Source: Escarpia spicata (lineage: Eukaryota; Annelida; Polychaeta; Sabellida; Siboglinidae). From it: DNA of 64,000 nucleotides. Shown here piece by piece: positions 43,623 through 57,200 of this stretch (position 1 is its first letter; each line of letters begins with the position of its first letter). A program made the position numbers and the translations under genes. The notes below the pieces were generated by a model. It ran no database searches, was not told where the DNA came from, and saw nothing but the letters and a program-made list of their open reading frames with translations. The DNA lies in contig OZ023214.1 in NCBI GenBank assembly GCA_963995525.1, positions 48,143,883 to 48,207,882 on the forward strand. Direction: 5' to 3'.

Positions 43623-45634
43623 ACTTAACCATATATATTATTTGATTTTAAAAAGGAAAGGAAACTCGGAACATTTAATAAAACAAACAGCAATGAGGAT
43701 ACAAAGGAAAAGCGGTATTTCCCGCCGGAAAGCGGTAATGTTCCATCTACGACGGACTGTTCTAAGACATGTTTACAGGCCGTCCATTGGTCTGTTGAGG
43801 ACGGCTTATGTAACGTCAAGGGGCAATCGTAGAAAACTCGCACAGCGTGGCAAGCGACTGTTCGCAGTTGCGTCATCTTTGTCAACCTTTGGGTACGAAT
43901 ATCTGTAGACCTTATTAAGAGAAAGCGATCGCTGTGTCTGGTCTATATGTAGCGCTTTCTGGCACACAGTGCAGCAATAGGGACTTGGTTGCCTAATTGC
44001 TGACGATCACCAGCTGAAGACGTTCGCCTGAAACCGCTTACAGAGTAGGGCCTATATACTAAGCCACTTCTAAGTTACACCTTCTGGAGGTTGGCCATTT
44101 GTGCGTGGCAACCAATAACCATTGTATTTATAAAAAATGCAGCTATTCTTATATCAAGGCAATTTTTTTTAAACTCATATATAAATTATGTTGTAATGTC
44201 CCTTTTTGAACCTGCAATTTCTGGTTGCGCGTGTGTCCCACTGCAATCACACCGGCATCCTTCAGAATGGGTTTTCTTGGACATGTTTGTTTATTTTGCC
44301 AAGTCTAGTCTGTTGGCAATACCTGCAGTATACGTGATATATCAGTGGGAACATGTATGTCGATAATCTTATTGTCATTGATAAAGGCGACGACGGGAAA
44401 AGATTGGTGTCAATAAACTATGCCTAGGTCCTATATAATGTTTCTGATGCAACGCTTTCATGGCAATATCTTTATTCGCCTGTCATATTACTAAGCGATG
44501 GAATGCATATGTATTACATACGTGGTATTGTACCCGCGCGAGATTTACCTGTACGTGGTTAATACGAAGGGCCTTTGGGGTAAATCATGCTAACGAGCGT
44601 TAACAAAACATGTTGTCATTGTGACATTCTTGCACAAGTCCGTGGGTAGCCAGCTGTTAAGCAATAATGTGTGTCAGTATTTATATGGATGTCGTGATCA
44701 AGAATGTATGCGAGATTACGCTGAGTAACTGTACGTATGAATGAAATAGGTAATCAGTGCATGTCACGGTCGAGCGACTCTGTTTTGTGAGTGGGGCGTA
44801 CCTGCCAATTGATTATTGTCGTGCCTCCTACAATGAGATGTTGGCGCGAGCGACTCATTGTTAGTTAATGGTTTCATTGTTGACGTCGGCCGGTGAATTG
44901 TCATCTATTCGGTGTCGATAAGTTGCGGTTAATTTCGGGTCATATTCTCTGAAGTTACAAGTGTACCAGTCTATTGATCCTAGTGAATACACTGTGGTGG
45001 TTCCGCTTGAATATCCATCGACGATGTGCCTGTTGAAGACAATTTTGTTGCACCTGACCTCATTTTAGTCATTCGCAGGAACTTTAATCAGCACATAATG
45101 TCTATATTGTCGAGATAACGGCGAAAAAATCGCGGCTGTTCGGCATCTAATAAAATAATATTGATTGTCGTATATTAACAGTTATGATTTCGACGGAGTT
45201 TCACTTGAATGACGCTACATTCATTACTCAATATTATATATAATAGAGATGAAACGTAGTTACTAGACTTTGTAACGCCGCGACATTCCCACTGATACGT
45301 AGGACGACCACACGCGAACTAAACATTAGATCTAGCTCGCCGATTTCTTTCTTCGGTGGTTAATTGGAATGGCCGATACCAATGATCACAACTCATCTTT
45401 TGTTGTTGAGCCAACACAGTTCCGATCAAATGCGTTTTGCCAGCGCGCACTGCAAACTAATAATCTTTATTGACGGTTTGTGTGGCTTAGTCTCACATCA
45501 CCATGACGCCAAACGTAAGTTCACATATTTGTTAGGTGCGAGACGAGCTGTTATTTTTGATGTTGTCATTGTTTATGGGTTGATGTTATATATATAATTC
45601 TCACATACACAATACACGCATGCACTCGCGCGCG

Positions 45635-45637
45635 AAC

Positions 45638-45692
<55 letters not shown>
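45635..45692. repeat. (CA)n microsatellite
   Basis: About 29 CA dinucleotides, preceded by mixed CG/CA dinucleotides from 45611. Confidence 0.95.
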
Positions 45693-45697
<5 letters not shown>

Positions 45698-46229
45698 ATA
45701 CATTACGGACTATTGTATATTATATGTTAAACCGGTGACAAATACTATAATAAAGGTGCGATGTCGGTTCCTCATTTATTAGCGTTTGTTGAAGGTTCAC
45801 TGTCCGTCAAATTTCACATAACAAACCCGAAACAGTATTTGAAATTTAACAATTACTAATACGCCCACGAAATGTTCATGTAGTGAACACAACTCTCAAG
45901 TTGGCCTACTAAGCAGCCGCTATAGTCTTTAAGCGATATTTATTGCAGAGGTATGCGTCCCTATCCGCAACTACCTCTGACTTAAGGTGGTTCCCACATT
46001 CCAATCTACAATTCGAGTGAAGTACAATTTATTCAGTCAACTTCCTGCTAGTAAGTACTTGTTATAAGTTGAAACACACAAATTATCTTTAAATATAAAT
46101 TGAAATTAGCTAGACCGGGAACTGCACGGCCACGGGGTTTGCCTAAAAAAATACTAGGCCTATAACGACGCGATATCGCTGATGTTGTATACATGTGCTT
46201 TGCGAAGATATTGAATAGTGTAGTGGCTC

Positions 46230-46665
46230 CCATGCTAGCAATATTGTTAGTATCGTGTAGTGTCTCAAATACTAACGCAATTGTTAGTATCGCGTAGTGT
46301 ATCAAATACTAAGGCAATTGTTAGTATCGTGTAGTGTCGCAAATACAAATGTAATTGTGAGTATCATGTAATGTCTCAAATGCTAACATGATTGTGGGCA
46401 TCGTGTAGTGTCTCAAATGCTAACACAATTGTTAATATCGTGTAGTGTCTCAAATGCTAACACAATTTTCGTATCGTGTAGTGTCTCAAATGTTAACGCA
46501 ATTGTTAGTATCGTATACGCAGTGGCTCCAATGCTAACGCAATTGTTAGTATCGTGTAGTGTATCAAATGCTAACACAATTGTGAGTATCGTGTAGTGTC
46601 TCAAAGGCTTACGCAATTGTTAGTATCGTGAAGTGTCTCAAAGGCTAACACAATTGTTAGTATCG
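46230..46665. repeat. 37-bp minisatellite containing a CTAAC...GTTAG palindrome
   Basis: About 11-12 imperfect units of GCTAACACAATTGTTAGTAT followed by CGTGTAGTGTCTCAAAT. Each unit carries the near-palindrome CTAAC(A/G)CAATTGTTAG. The array stops where a LINE begins at about 46666, and one further unit-like stretch (TAGTAGCTCCAATGCTAACA) appears just after the LINE at 48304. Confidence 0.85.
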
Positions 46666-48302
46666 TTGTCCAAAATCTTTGAAAGAGTAATGCTCAATCA
46701 AATTCACATGTACTCCTCATTTCATAATTTATATTACAATGATCAATATGGTTTTAGAGAAAAACTCTCCACTCACTTAGCTGCACTTGAACTCGTTGAC
46801 AGAATATCTCAGGAACTTGATCAAGGTATGACACCAATCAATGTGTACCTTGATTTGTCAAAAGCGTTTGTCACACTTAACCATAATATTTTGTTATCTA
46901 AATTACAGTTATATGGGTTTACAAATTCAGCGCTAGAATTTTGCAAAAGCTACTTATTAAACCGGAAACAGTTTATTCAGATTAATAACGCTAAATCGTC
47001 CGAAGCCGATATAACAATGGGTGTACCCCAAGGCTCAATATTGGGTCCTTTATTGTTCATAATATATATGAATGATATTATCCGCTCTAGTAATTCATTT
47101 AAGTTCATAATGTTTGCAGATGACACCACATTATTCCCTACACTAAATTATAATGGACACTATGATACTCACAATGAAAGACAAAACAGTGAATTATAAA
47201 AAATAAGTATTTGGCTCAAAGTGAACACATTTTTTCACTAAACGTTAAGAAAACAAAAGCTATGATTTCATATGCCACAAAAAGGTTGAGCTTACTATCC
47301 TTCAATTAGCTGAATTAAATATTGATTATGTAAATAATTTAAATGTTCTCGGTATCACTATTAACAAACACTTAAATTGGGCTAGTCATATTGATGCACT
47401 GACTTCAAAAATATCCAAAACAATAGGTGTGTTAAATAGTCTCAAACATTAATCAATATCCTGTGAACAATCTATAACTCCCTAATCGTATGCCACCTCA
47501 ATTTTGGAGTGTTGGTCTGGGGGTCTCAGAGTAACCTAAATAATAAAATTAAAAATTACAGAAAAGGGCAGTTATAATTATAACTTTTAGCTCATACCTG
47601 GCTCACATTGAACAAATTTTTAAGAGACTTTACCTCTTAAAGCTTGGTGACATATAAAAAAAATCAACTATTCAAATTTATTTAACAAAATTGATCAACA
47701 AGCAGCTGCCTGATTATTTCAATCAAAACCTGCTCTTATTCAATACCCAGCGCCATCAGCATGCTACTTGGGCATACACAAATGTATTCACTCCTAGAGT
47801 AAATCACGAATTCTCAAAAGAAACATAAGATTTAGCATAGCAAAGATATTCAATAATTTTCCCGATATAATTATTAATAAAATATTCATACACAGTATCC
47901 GTGGATTATCCACCTATATTAAAAGATATATTATTGAAATATATCAAAATGCTTGCAGTATTATTTACTGTTATATATGTGGAAAATGATTAACTAAAAT
48001 TTATTGTAATGTCTGTTGATGCATTTTGTGATTTTGTATAATGTCTCATTATATGCGTATATGTGCACATGTATATGTCTGCTACTGGACGTACTTTTGA
48101 ATATAGTATTTTCTATGACATGTTCATGCATTATCAGTACTATTATTATACTGTAATTATTATTCGAGATGGCTCTCGTGACAGCGGCATTTAAATGCCT
48201 TAACGCGAGTCTCCTGACGTATTGTATATACTCACTTATAATATGTATTTGTAATTATTGGTCTATTGGTGTAGTGCATTTAATTTCATTCATTCATTCA
48301 TA
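46666..48302 (+). pseudogene. Jockey-like LINE, 5'-truncated, inside the 37-bp minisatellite
   Basis: A good RT frame runs 46666-47199: SKIFERVMLNQI, YGFREKLSTHLAALEL, VYLDLSKAFVTLNHNILL, MGVPQGSILGPLLFIIYMND and FADDTTLF with an intact ADD. The frame ends with a stop at 47197, and the thumb and C-terminus (NLNVLGITINKHLNWASHID, then IHSIRGLSTYIK near 47900) are broken by stops. The 3' end is a (CATT)n tail at about 48287-48301. It has a better preserved palm than the other LINE copies here. Confidence 0.85.
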
Positions 48303-48309
48303 GGTAGTA

Positions 48310-49070
48310 GCTCCAATGCTAACAACATGCAATGTTTTAATGGTAGTCTCTCGACCATTTATCATTTTAACTTTTATACGGGTAATTGGTAAGTACAGAA
48401 CGGACCTGCGTTGACTTGTTTATAATCACTACCTTCTCAGGTTGCTATTGTAACACCCACACACGGCGCACAAAACATGCAATTAGTATTAACCCGATCA
48501 GTCGGTACACATCGACTAATCCCATTCACCGGTTGAGTCAGACTCTTGTATAGCGAGTGACAAGAGCAGAAGCCGTTGTTTACCAGTCCGTGGGCATGCG
48601 TCTGTTAAATCAGCCACAATTACCTCGTTAGTTGTAACTGCTAACTTAGCGTTGGACCGCAGTAACTACAAACTCGCCGCCTTTGTTCACGGTTGACGTG
48701 ACAAGGACCCTTTGTTCAAGCCGCCCTAATACAGTGCAATAATGTTACCAAGCTCTCACGGGCACCACTGGACGACTTCATTAGGTGGGTTATGGACGCG
48801 ACCACTGCTTCAGTAAACATTTGTTTTAATTAAGGAAATGACCAACCCAAGATCGAGGTAAACCCAGGCAAGGTGACTGTTGATAGTGGTACAGACAACT
48901 TGTTGGCACTTCTCTAGGGGTCAACGGAACATATGGTTTTATAGACCGGACCATACACAGCTACCGAGCGCAGTTCAAAGAGCACGTTGACACGGCAACA
49001 GTTGGCTTAAAGGTACTATACATTTTACATTTTGTAGGTTTCTTCAGGATTTGTAGGCAGCATGTTCTTT
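48310..49070. other. Intergenic DNA, nothing recognised
   Basis: No gene, RNA or element I can name. Confidence 0.4.
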
Positions 49071-49079
49071 CTTTTAATT

Positions 49080-49510
49080 TAGTCCTCTTCCTGCTGACGG
49101 CCCTGGAGAAATTATATCAACATTGCCTAAGGAAGATACTATGTCCCCCAGTGAAGCCAATACAAAAGCAACGAGGGAATGACCATGCAAAATCAGCTCC
49201 GTTGATCTGGTCACTGTGTCAGAATGCCAGACTCCCGCTTCACCCAACAAGGACTATTCTCCCAGCTGACTCATGGTCTGAGAACACATGGTGGTCATAT
49301 AAACATTTTAAAGACACTGTCAAATACTACACGAAGAAAGACCAGACCAACATTAACAGTTACACTATGGCTGCCGACCGTCTACTTTGGCGCTGCAGCA
49401 TTCACAAGGCAACGGCCCAATTCGAGACCGACTGGCTATACCATATGAGGCGGTGAAGCGGCAGAGGAGAAAGATATGTCTCAACACGTGCAAGTCTCCC
49501 TTCCACCCGG
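49080..49510 (+). pseudogene. LINE C-terminal fragment, frameshifted
   Basis: Across two plus frames: MPDSRFTQQGLFSQLTHGLR at 49224 and then AADRLLWRCSIHKATAQFET near 49360-49430. Together these match the conserved C-terminal region of one LINE group (RMPDSRLPKQ... AxDRxxWR). No RT remains. A (1)-frame shift near 49340 is apparent. Confidence 0.6.
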
Positions 49511-49519
49511 AACATCCTG

Positions 49520-51503
49520 CCCACACTCAACAAGTGCCCTGCAAATCGTACCATTCATTCGTGTATATTTTCTGTAATTATTTTCACATCTCTTTTTATC
49601 CGAACGTGTTTTACGGAAAACAATTATTTACCAAGCAATTATAGTCTTCAGTGTTAAACAAAGGGAACAATGATCCTATCGTTACAAGAGCCCACCGCTT
49701 TGTGATATTTAACGAAGTTTACAAAAGTAAACCTGTTTACACCCCACATATCCGTGTAACTTGTTCTCAGCATTGTTGTTTTAGGTGGATATCGCTACAT
49801 TCTACAGTACATATATAAGGCTTGTTAGCGCAATAAAACCTTATTTGAACTGTTAAATGTTTACTTTCACAGTACTGAGTACTTACAAGAGAATAATACT
49901 CGACGATATTATTAACACGTAAATAATTTATATAGAATGTAATTAATCAACCTCTCATCAACTACCTAAATCTGAAGTCGTTCCTGCAAACCTTACAATC
50001 TGTTCGTCCGTATTTCGCCCGCATGCTTAGACCAAGTAGGTTAATCTTTCATTGTAACTGGAGGTTCATTATGTTGTACCTTTCGGGAACTCGCCTAGTA
50101 GCACAAGAGGCCAGAATAAAATAATTATTACATACATTGACTAGTAGTATGAATTCAGGTAGCGCCTACGAATTGTCTTGAGTAGCGCCTACGAATTGTC
50201 TTGAGTAGCGCCTACGAATTGTCTTGAATAGTACGATTCCTTCTGTGTACAAATCGTTTACGTAAGACTTGTTTCGAAACAATGCTATTGGTGTTAATTT
50301 CTCACACATCAAAATATTATTATTAATTATTTGGCATGGCACATGTATCGAGTAACTAGCAATATTCCATAATGTAACAGTTCGCGAGTGTGGTCTTTTC
50401 AAATAGGTGGCCACATGCCAATATGTCGACAACAGGCATTAGTTACCGGACCATACAGCAATATTAACGACACTCGGCAAGAGTATTCAGGTTATTGGTC
50501 ATATTACCGAATGCGGTAATTGCCAACACCATTAAACTTACATAAACCTCCGTATTAGCACCAGAGGTTAGGCAGTCATCCAATAAAATTTACACCATCG
50601 TAAATTTGTTCGAGTCTACGCATCTAAAAGTATGAACAAAACGTATGCAACTACAATTAAGACTATTATGTCAGTGGTTTACTATATTAGACTAACCTTG
50701 TTGAAAACACGAAGTTGTATAGAAAACGCAATTTTCTTAGATATGCTGACGTCATGGGTTCCTACTCTTCCCAGTTAGCCGGTCGCCGAATTGGGAAAAC
50801 TTGTCTAATTCACAGCGCACAGTAAACCATATATTTTAGCCTACTATTTGTTAGCTTCTGTAATGATATGTTATCAGATGGTTATGTCAGTTTCCGTTAT
50901 GTAAGTTGTTGTGTATATTGCGAGATGTTTATATCCACCCCCCCCCCCCCCATAGCAAACACAGCAGTTTACGACGTAAGTAATCGACGAGTTTGCTTTG
51001 TTGCTGTAACTTGTAAACATGAGGCATACTATGGCACTAAAGTAGCCGGCGTATAGGTATACATATCCCATTCCCTATGTTTTCGTTTCCCCCATATATT
51101 ATGTATTCTCGTGACTAACTTGTTCATATTAGATCAACTTCTGCCAGACTCGCATCTCTTCCAAGTTGCACTCCGACTTTACTATTTTAAGTATACCAAC
51201 GTTCGTCGTATTATCCCTACACATATTACATAGGGTCTATATCATTACTTGCATTTCCCACAAGTTATCTCATTTCATGGCTTAGCATTATTCCCTTTTA
51301 TATTGTATCAATCGATCGTTGCGATGTCTTTAAAATCTCCGTGCCAAAACAGTCAAGTGTCGTTCACTGCAGGATGACGATACTGAACTGCGAGACACAT
51401 AGGAACTACCCAAAGGCAACGCAACGTCATGCAGCAGTGTCGAACGTCAGAGAAGCGCACGTAGAATCGTCCCGATTTCCCGTCTGACAAACTCGCATCA
51501 AAG
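49520..51503. other. Upstream region of the ROCO gene
   Basis: AT-rich, with no gene recognised. It contains a 3 x 23-bp tandem repeat (50159-50227) and a C14 run (50938-50951). The promoter of the ROCO gene should be near 51200-51500, but I cannot point to a convincing TATA box or initiator. Confidence 0.4.
50159..50227. repeat. Three perfect 23-bp tandem units
   Basis: GTAGCGCCTACGAATTGTCT(TGA) occurs three times head to tail without a mismatch. Confidence 0.9.
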
Positions 51504-51725
51504 ATGGCGACGGCGGCCGAACGACGCGCGCAAGACCGGAAGATAGTTCTCGCCGAAGAGCGCTTCTTGCAGCGCATGCCGCCCGGACAGCAGCCGCTCG
51601 TTCGCATTGGGTTCGCTGGCGCGCGGCACCTGGTCCCGGAGCGGCTGCCGAGCGGTAGCCGTGACAGCCCAGTCGCCGTGCGCGTGATCGACTTCAACGC
51701 CGACGCCATTGATAATATCAAAGAG
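51504..51725 (+). CDS. MFHAS1-like: ROCO gene exon 1
   Basis: Residues 1-74. AAGATGG gives a good Kozak context at the ATG. It starts MATAAERRAQDRKIVLAEER and ends DFNADAIDNIKE at donor GAG|GTAGGG, phase 0. It is GC-rich like exons 2-4 and unlike the flanks. The final residues begin the first LRR-like strand. Confidence 0.8.
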
Positions 51726-54182
51726 GTAGGGATAAGTCTCGAAACGTTTATTACTATGCCTATTGCCAGCTTACACCTACACGTTTACGAAGGCGCCGTC
51801 TGGCGAAATTATCACCACTCAATTCTCTCAGGTAGGAAAAAAGCCTCTTGAAATAAATAGCCCGTCACAAAGACATAAGTTAATGACTCTAAATAATGAT
51901 CGTTGTAATATGTGTTGATATTATCCTTTAAGAAACTTGTTTTTCTCGAATATTTCGATTGTGTCGTGCAGTCTTCGTCATCCTCGCAAGCCAGGGGTGT
52001 GACTACGTACACTAACCCTGGCAGATCTCTTACGCATTGTATGAAAGTTAGCTGAATCAAACTCATAATTGACTTCGCTGTACCACCCGTGAGAACAGTA
52101 CAGACACCTACCCGACTCGCAGAGCACCACAAAAACCACTGCAATTTTAATTACGGCAAGCGATATTATTAGTTGAGTTAGTCTTCACATTTTTGGCAAG
52201 GCAATCTGCCAAGGAATACTGAGACTGATGTAATCCGCAGCGCCCAATAATGCGCGAGGATGGTGGTGTGTTTTGCCGCGACACGGGCGTGTCACATGAT
52301 CCGAGTCATGTGACACAAGCTGCAAAAGGACGAATGGGAGCTTGTGTCCGACGTCTCTGTTCAAAGCAGGTTGCGATCTGTGGATATCGATGGCTTCATT
52401 GAGTTTTCTCATGTGACAATTGTCTTTATGGTCCAATACTTTTATATCGCAACGGATACTTTATAAAATTATGTCATTTGCATGTGCCGTGTCATAACAC
52501 TGTTATATGCCTACCTATGACTTCTGATGTGAACAGTTGTCGACCTTTTAACGTTCTGATTCACGTGGCAGTGAGTGGGTGGGGTCTGATCATTGGCACG
52601 CTCTGTGCGAATAGGTAAATGCCGACAGTTGTGAACGATGCCTAAAGCTACGATTCTATGTGTACGGAAACGCCTACGGAAACGCAAGCGGAATGGGGAA
52701 ACTTCTGTAGTGACTTCACTACTGGGAATTTCCTATCCGATTCGTGTGCGGATACGATTCAAATCGCTACACGGAGCAATTCAATTTGCCGCAGTCGCAT
52801 CCGCACGACAAAACTCATCCGCCTATACATGTTTGGAACTACTTATATTAATTTCCACCGGGCACTATATTCATTGTTTTGCCGCATGCCGCATCCGCAT
52901 GCCGTATCCGTACATGTAAATGAAATCCTAGCTTTAATCCAGCCGGGATACACGGGCACTTTTCGCCCTATCCGACCCGGCCAGATCCGACCAAACCAGA
53001 CTCACCCGACTGCAGTGTACATACACTATACCGACTGATACCGACTTGAAGCCGGTGTGACGTCGTAATCACGTAAATTTGAAAACATTCGACTACGTCG
53101 GGGATGGTCGGTGTTGGAAAGTTTTCAAGTTTACGTTATTACGGCGTTACACCGGCTTCAAGCATGACTCAGTCGGTGTCGGTCGGTATAGCGCAGTCGG
53201 GATGAGTCTGGTTTGGTTTGGCTGGGTCAGTGGAAAAGAGCCAATGTATCCCGGCCTTATTACAACATGGTTTATAACAGTTGTCCGAGACGCTCAAACG
53301 TCTTGACCTAACGCACCTTCGTCTGACGGCACTGCCCGTCGACATGACGGCGTCATTGACGGCTCTCGAGCACATCGACCTGAGCTTCAACGACATGAGC
53401 GAGGAGAGCTTTCCGACACCCTTCGCAAAGATGCGCCAGCTCGTCGAGCTGACGGCGCACTACAACCGCATCGGCCGCATCCCCAAGTCGTGGCGAAGTT
53501 TGCGCGGACTCACACGGCTCAAGATCGGCAACAACGAGCTGAAGTCTGTGGAGGGCGTCGACAAACTGAAGAAGCTGCAGATCTTCGTTGTCGAACACAA
53601 CCAGGTGGAGAAACTGGAGAAGTCGTTCTACTCGAACCTCACGCAGCTCGAGATCCTACACTGCGGACACAACTTCCTGCGCATGGTCGGCGCCGACATA
53701 CGCAATATGCGGTTCCTGCGACACGTTGATGTGTCTCACAATAACCTGTCGACGCTGCCGGCCGAATTGTTCCAGCTGCCGCGTCTCGAGGTGCTCAACG
53801 CCAGCGCCAATCAGATCTCGCGTATTCCGACCGTGGCGACGAAGGGCAGGGCGAAGCACCCGATCGGCGACGTCGATTTGTCCGAGAATCTGCTCGTGAA
53901 GTTCCCCGACCATCTGCTGATGATTGCCGATTGCATCGACCTGTCGCACAACCGTATTAAGGTGAGTGCAGCCCGGTGTCGATGTTGAACTATGTTGGTC
54001 TTCGTGGTTCTATTGAGGTTTAGGACCTGCATTGCTCTTGTTGTAGTTGTCCTCCACAGTGGGCCCTCTTTTTCCGTCTCTCTGTCTGTCTCTCTCCTTT
54101 TATCGATTTTTCTCTCCTTCTCTCCGTCTCTCCGCCTCTCCGTCTCTCCGTCACTCTCTGTTTCTGTCTGTCTCTGACTCTC

Positions 54183-54221
<39 letters not shown>

Positions 54222-57200
54222 AACTCCCTCCCTCCGTCCCTCCCCCCGTCCCTCCCTTCGTCCCTCCCTTCGTCCCTCCCTCCGTCCCTCCCTCCCTCCG
54301 TCCGTCCGTCCGTCCGTCCGTCCGTCCGTCCCTCCCTCCCTCCCTCCCTCCGTCCGTCCGTCCGTCCCTCCGTCCGTCCGTCCGTCCGTCCGTCCGTCCC
54401 TCCGTCCCTCCCTCCCTCCCTCCCTCCCTCCCTCCCTCCCTCCCTCCCTCCCTCCCTCCCTCCCTCCCTCCCTCCCTCCCTTCCTTCCTCCCTCTCTCCA
54501 TCCATCCCTACCTCCCTGTCTCTCACTCTCTCTCTTTATCTCCCTTCCCCCGCCTCCTTCCCGCCTTACCTCTCTCTCCTTCCCTCCCTCTCTCTCCCTC
54601 CCCTCCTTCTCCTCCCTCCCTCCTTCCCTCTCTCTCCCTCCCTTCCTCCCTCACTCCCCTTCCTCTCTCCCTCTCCCTCTCCCACTCCCTCCCTCTCTTT
54701 ATCTCCCTTCCCTCCCGCCTTCCCTCTCTCTCCTTCCCTCCCTCTCTCTCTCTCTCTCTCCCTCCCCCCCCCCTTCTCCCTCCCTCCTTCCCTCTCTCTC
54801 CCCCCTTCCTCCCTCACTCCCCTTCCTCTCTCTCTCCCCTCTCCCTCTCCCACTCCCACTCTCTCGCCCTCCTCCCCTCTCCTTCCCTCGTTTGTTCTTC
54901 CAACATGCTGACCATTCATGAATGACGTGCTCACTGTATTCGTGCAGGTGGTGTCCGGCACGGCGATGAAGAAGCTGGACTGGGACAGCAACCAGCGCCT
55001 GCTGCTGGCTGGCAACCCTCTCGTCTTCCCGCCGCTCGACGTGTGCGAGTGCGGCATCCGCTCCATCGTGCAGTTCTACATCGAGTCCAAGTCGACGGTG
55101 AAGGTCTACCAGGGTATCAAGGTGCTCATGCTTGGCTGTTCTGGTGCCGGCAAGACGAGTCTCGTGCAGTCGCTCGTCGACCAGCAGTCGCGGCTGACTG
55201 AGGACGCCGAGGGCTCAGCCGGCATCGACATCCACGAGGTTGTCATCGAGGGCGACGACCAGCTGACGAAGCCGCTGCAACTGTCAATCTGGGACCTGGC
55301 GGGCGGCGACGAGTTCACCTACCCAAACTGCATATTCCTCCAGCAGCCGTGCCTCGTGCTGATGACCTTCAATATGGCTGACTACGCCGAGACGAACTTC
55401 AACTACATGATCGGGCGCTGGATGGACCAGCTGCTCGCACGCAACAACAAGCTCGTCGTGTTGCCCGTCGGGACGCACGCCGACCTGCTGAGCGAGGCCC
55501 GTCGTAAGAGTGTCTGCTGGAGCGTGCGCTCCAAGATGTGCGAGCACATCGAACAGCACCTCGCCGCTGTGCAGGCGGAGATGCGCAAGATCGAGAGTCG
55601 CCCGCACATCTCGACGGCGCTATCGGAACAGCTCAAATCCTACCTGACGCTACTCAGCGCTGACATGGTCACGCACGACGAGGTGGTCTCCGTCAGCGCG
55701 AAGACCCTGGAGGGCGTTGGGAGCCTGTTCGCCGCCATCAAAAGCATGGCGACGGACAAGGCGACCTTCCCGAACGTGATGCGGCCAATTCCGTCGCTGT
55801 GGCTCGACATCGAGGGTTACATAGAGGAGCGTGGCTACCAGATGGACGTGCCCGTGATGCGCTGGGGCGATCTCGCCGACGAGATAAAGCTCAAGTTCGG
55901 CACGAAGCACGTTCTGCAGATGGTTGTCGGGTACCTCGCCGACACGGGCAAGGTGCTTTGGTTCAGCGAGCACCCGACGCTGAAGAAGTACATCTTCATC
56001 CGGCCATCGTGGATCACGGACCTGCTCAAGCCACTCTTCGTGCGTGACCTGGCGACGTCGAGCGGCGCCGGCTTCCATCTCGACGACAACTTCAAGATGG
56101 CAGGCGTTCCTCTGGCGCGCTACGAGCACATGGTGTCGGAGTTCGTTGAGGAGGGCGTGGCCGAGCGCGAACTACTGCGCTGCGTGTGGGCGCACCTCCT
56201 TCCGTCCGACCGCAACAAGCCACTCATCGACACCCTCGCGCTGCTCATAGACCATTTCGAGTTCGGCTACTTCGTCGGCGAGCCTCACGGTCCGAATCGC
56301 TCGCCCGTGCCGTCGCGGAAGCGCTTCAACTCGGCCGGGTCGTCGCGCTCATCGACGGCGTCAACGGGGTCCGTCTCGGCGGCGGAGTTCCCCTTCTTCA
56401 TCTCCTCCTCGACGGTCCACTTCGACCAGGTGCTCACGTCCCGCGTGCTTGTGCCGTGGCACTGCCGCACCGCCCAACCACGCGACTGTCGACAACTGCA
56501 CGAGCAGCGGTGCGCGGCCACCGGCAGTCCCCGCGTCGCCGCCGTGTACAGGTTTCCCCGCTTCCTTCCGCCCGGGATCTTCGAGCGACTCACTGTCCGC
56601 GCGCACCGCCCGGCGCTCGGGCTACGGCCGCTCTACCACTGGAAGAGCGGCATCTGCGCCGTGCACCCGCCGACGCCGGGCGCCGAGGACGCCGTCAGCG
56701 GCGGGGTGCTATTCTTCCTCAAACGCATACGACATCACGACGACGGCTCCATATGCGTCCGCATCGAGGTGTGTCACGAGACGAAGGTGATCGGAGAGAA
56801 AGACATTGACCCACTGTGGGTGGTCCTATTGCCCTTCCTTCGTGACACGGACGATCTGCTCGTTTCCTTCCAAGGTTTGTATTGTGTCACTGGTTCACGC
56901 TTGGCACTCGCCATAACACGATACTATCTTGCATTATTTTAAAGATATGGTGACCTAAAACTCAAAATACTGTTAGAATAGCGTGCTGTTGTTTCGCTAG
57001 AGACACGTGTGTGTATAAAGGCGAATATAGATCCACAATGATGCACATTACGAAGTAATAGTAAAGGTGTTCTATCTCGTTATACATAGGCGCCGGAACG
57101 CAATTAACATTGGGTGAGCTGAGCTGCATTGATCTGTTTAATATTTTGGCAGCGAAATAAACACCCCGAGGCTCTCCAAAAATCCGATTTGCAACCCCCT

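Noticed and set aside
43642..43908. Basic 88-codon protein, possibly a ribosomal-protein-like gene
   Set aside because: No recognisable motif, no conserved spacing, and an equally long frame on the other strand.
46230..46665. CRISPR array
   Set aside because: Units are contiguous without unique spacers, and the genome is eukaryotic.
54020..54921. Arg/Glu/Gly-rich and Pro/Ser-rich ORFs of up to 241 codons
   Set aside because: They translate the polypyrimidine repeat in ROCO intron 2 on either strand.
54918..54947. Start of a separate GTPase gene at the ATG at 54918
   Set aside because: The codons before 54948 lie in the intron; the CAG acceptor, phase match to exon 2 and continuity of the LRR cap support splicing instead.
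55106..56809. Minus-strand and alternative-frame ORFs up to 207 codons across ROCO exon 3
   Set aside because: Shadows caused by the high GC3 of the real exon; no domain content.
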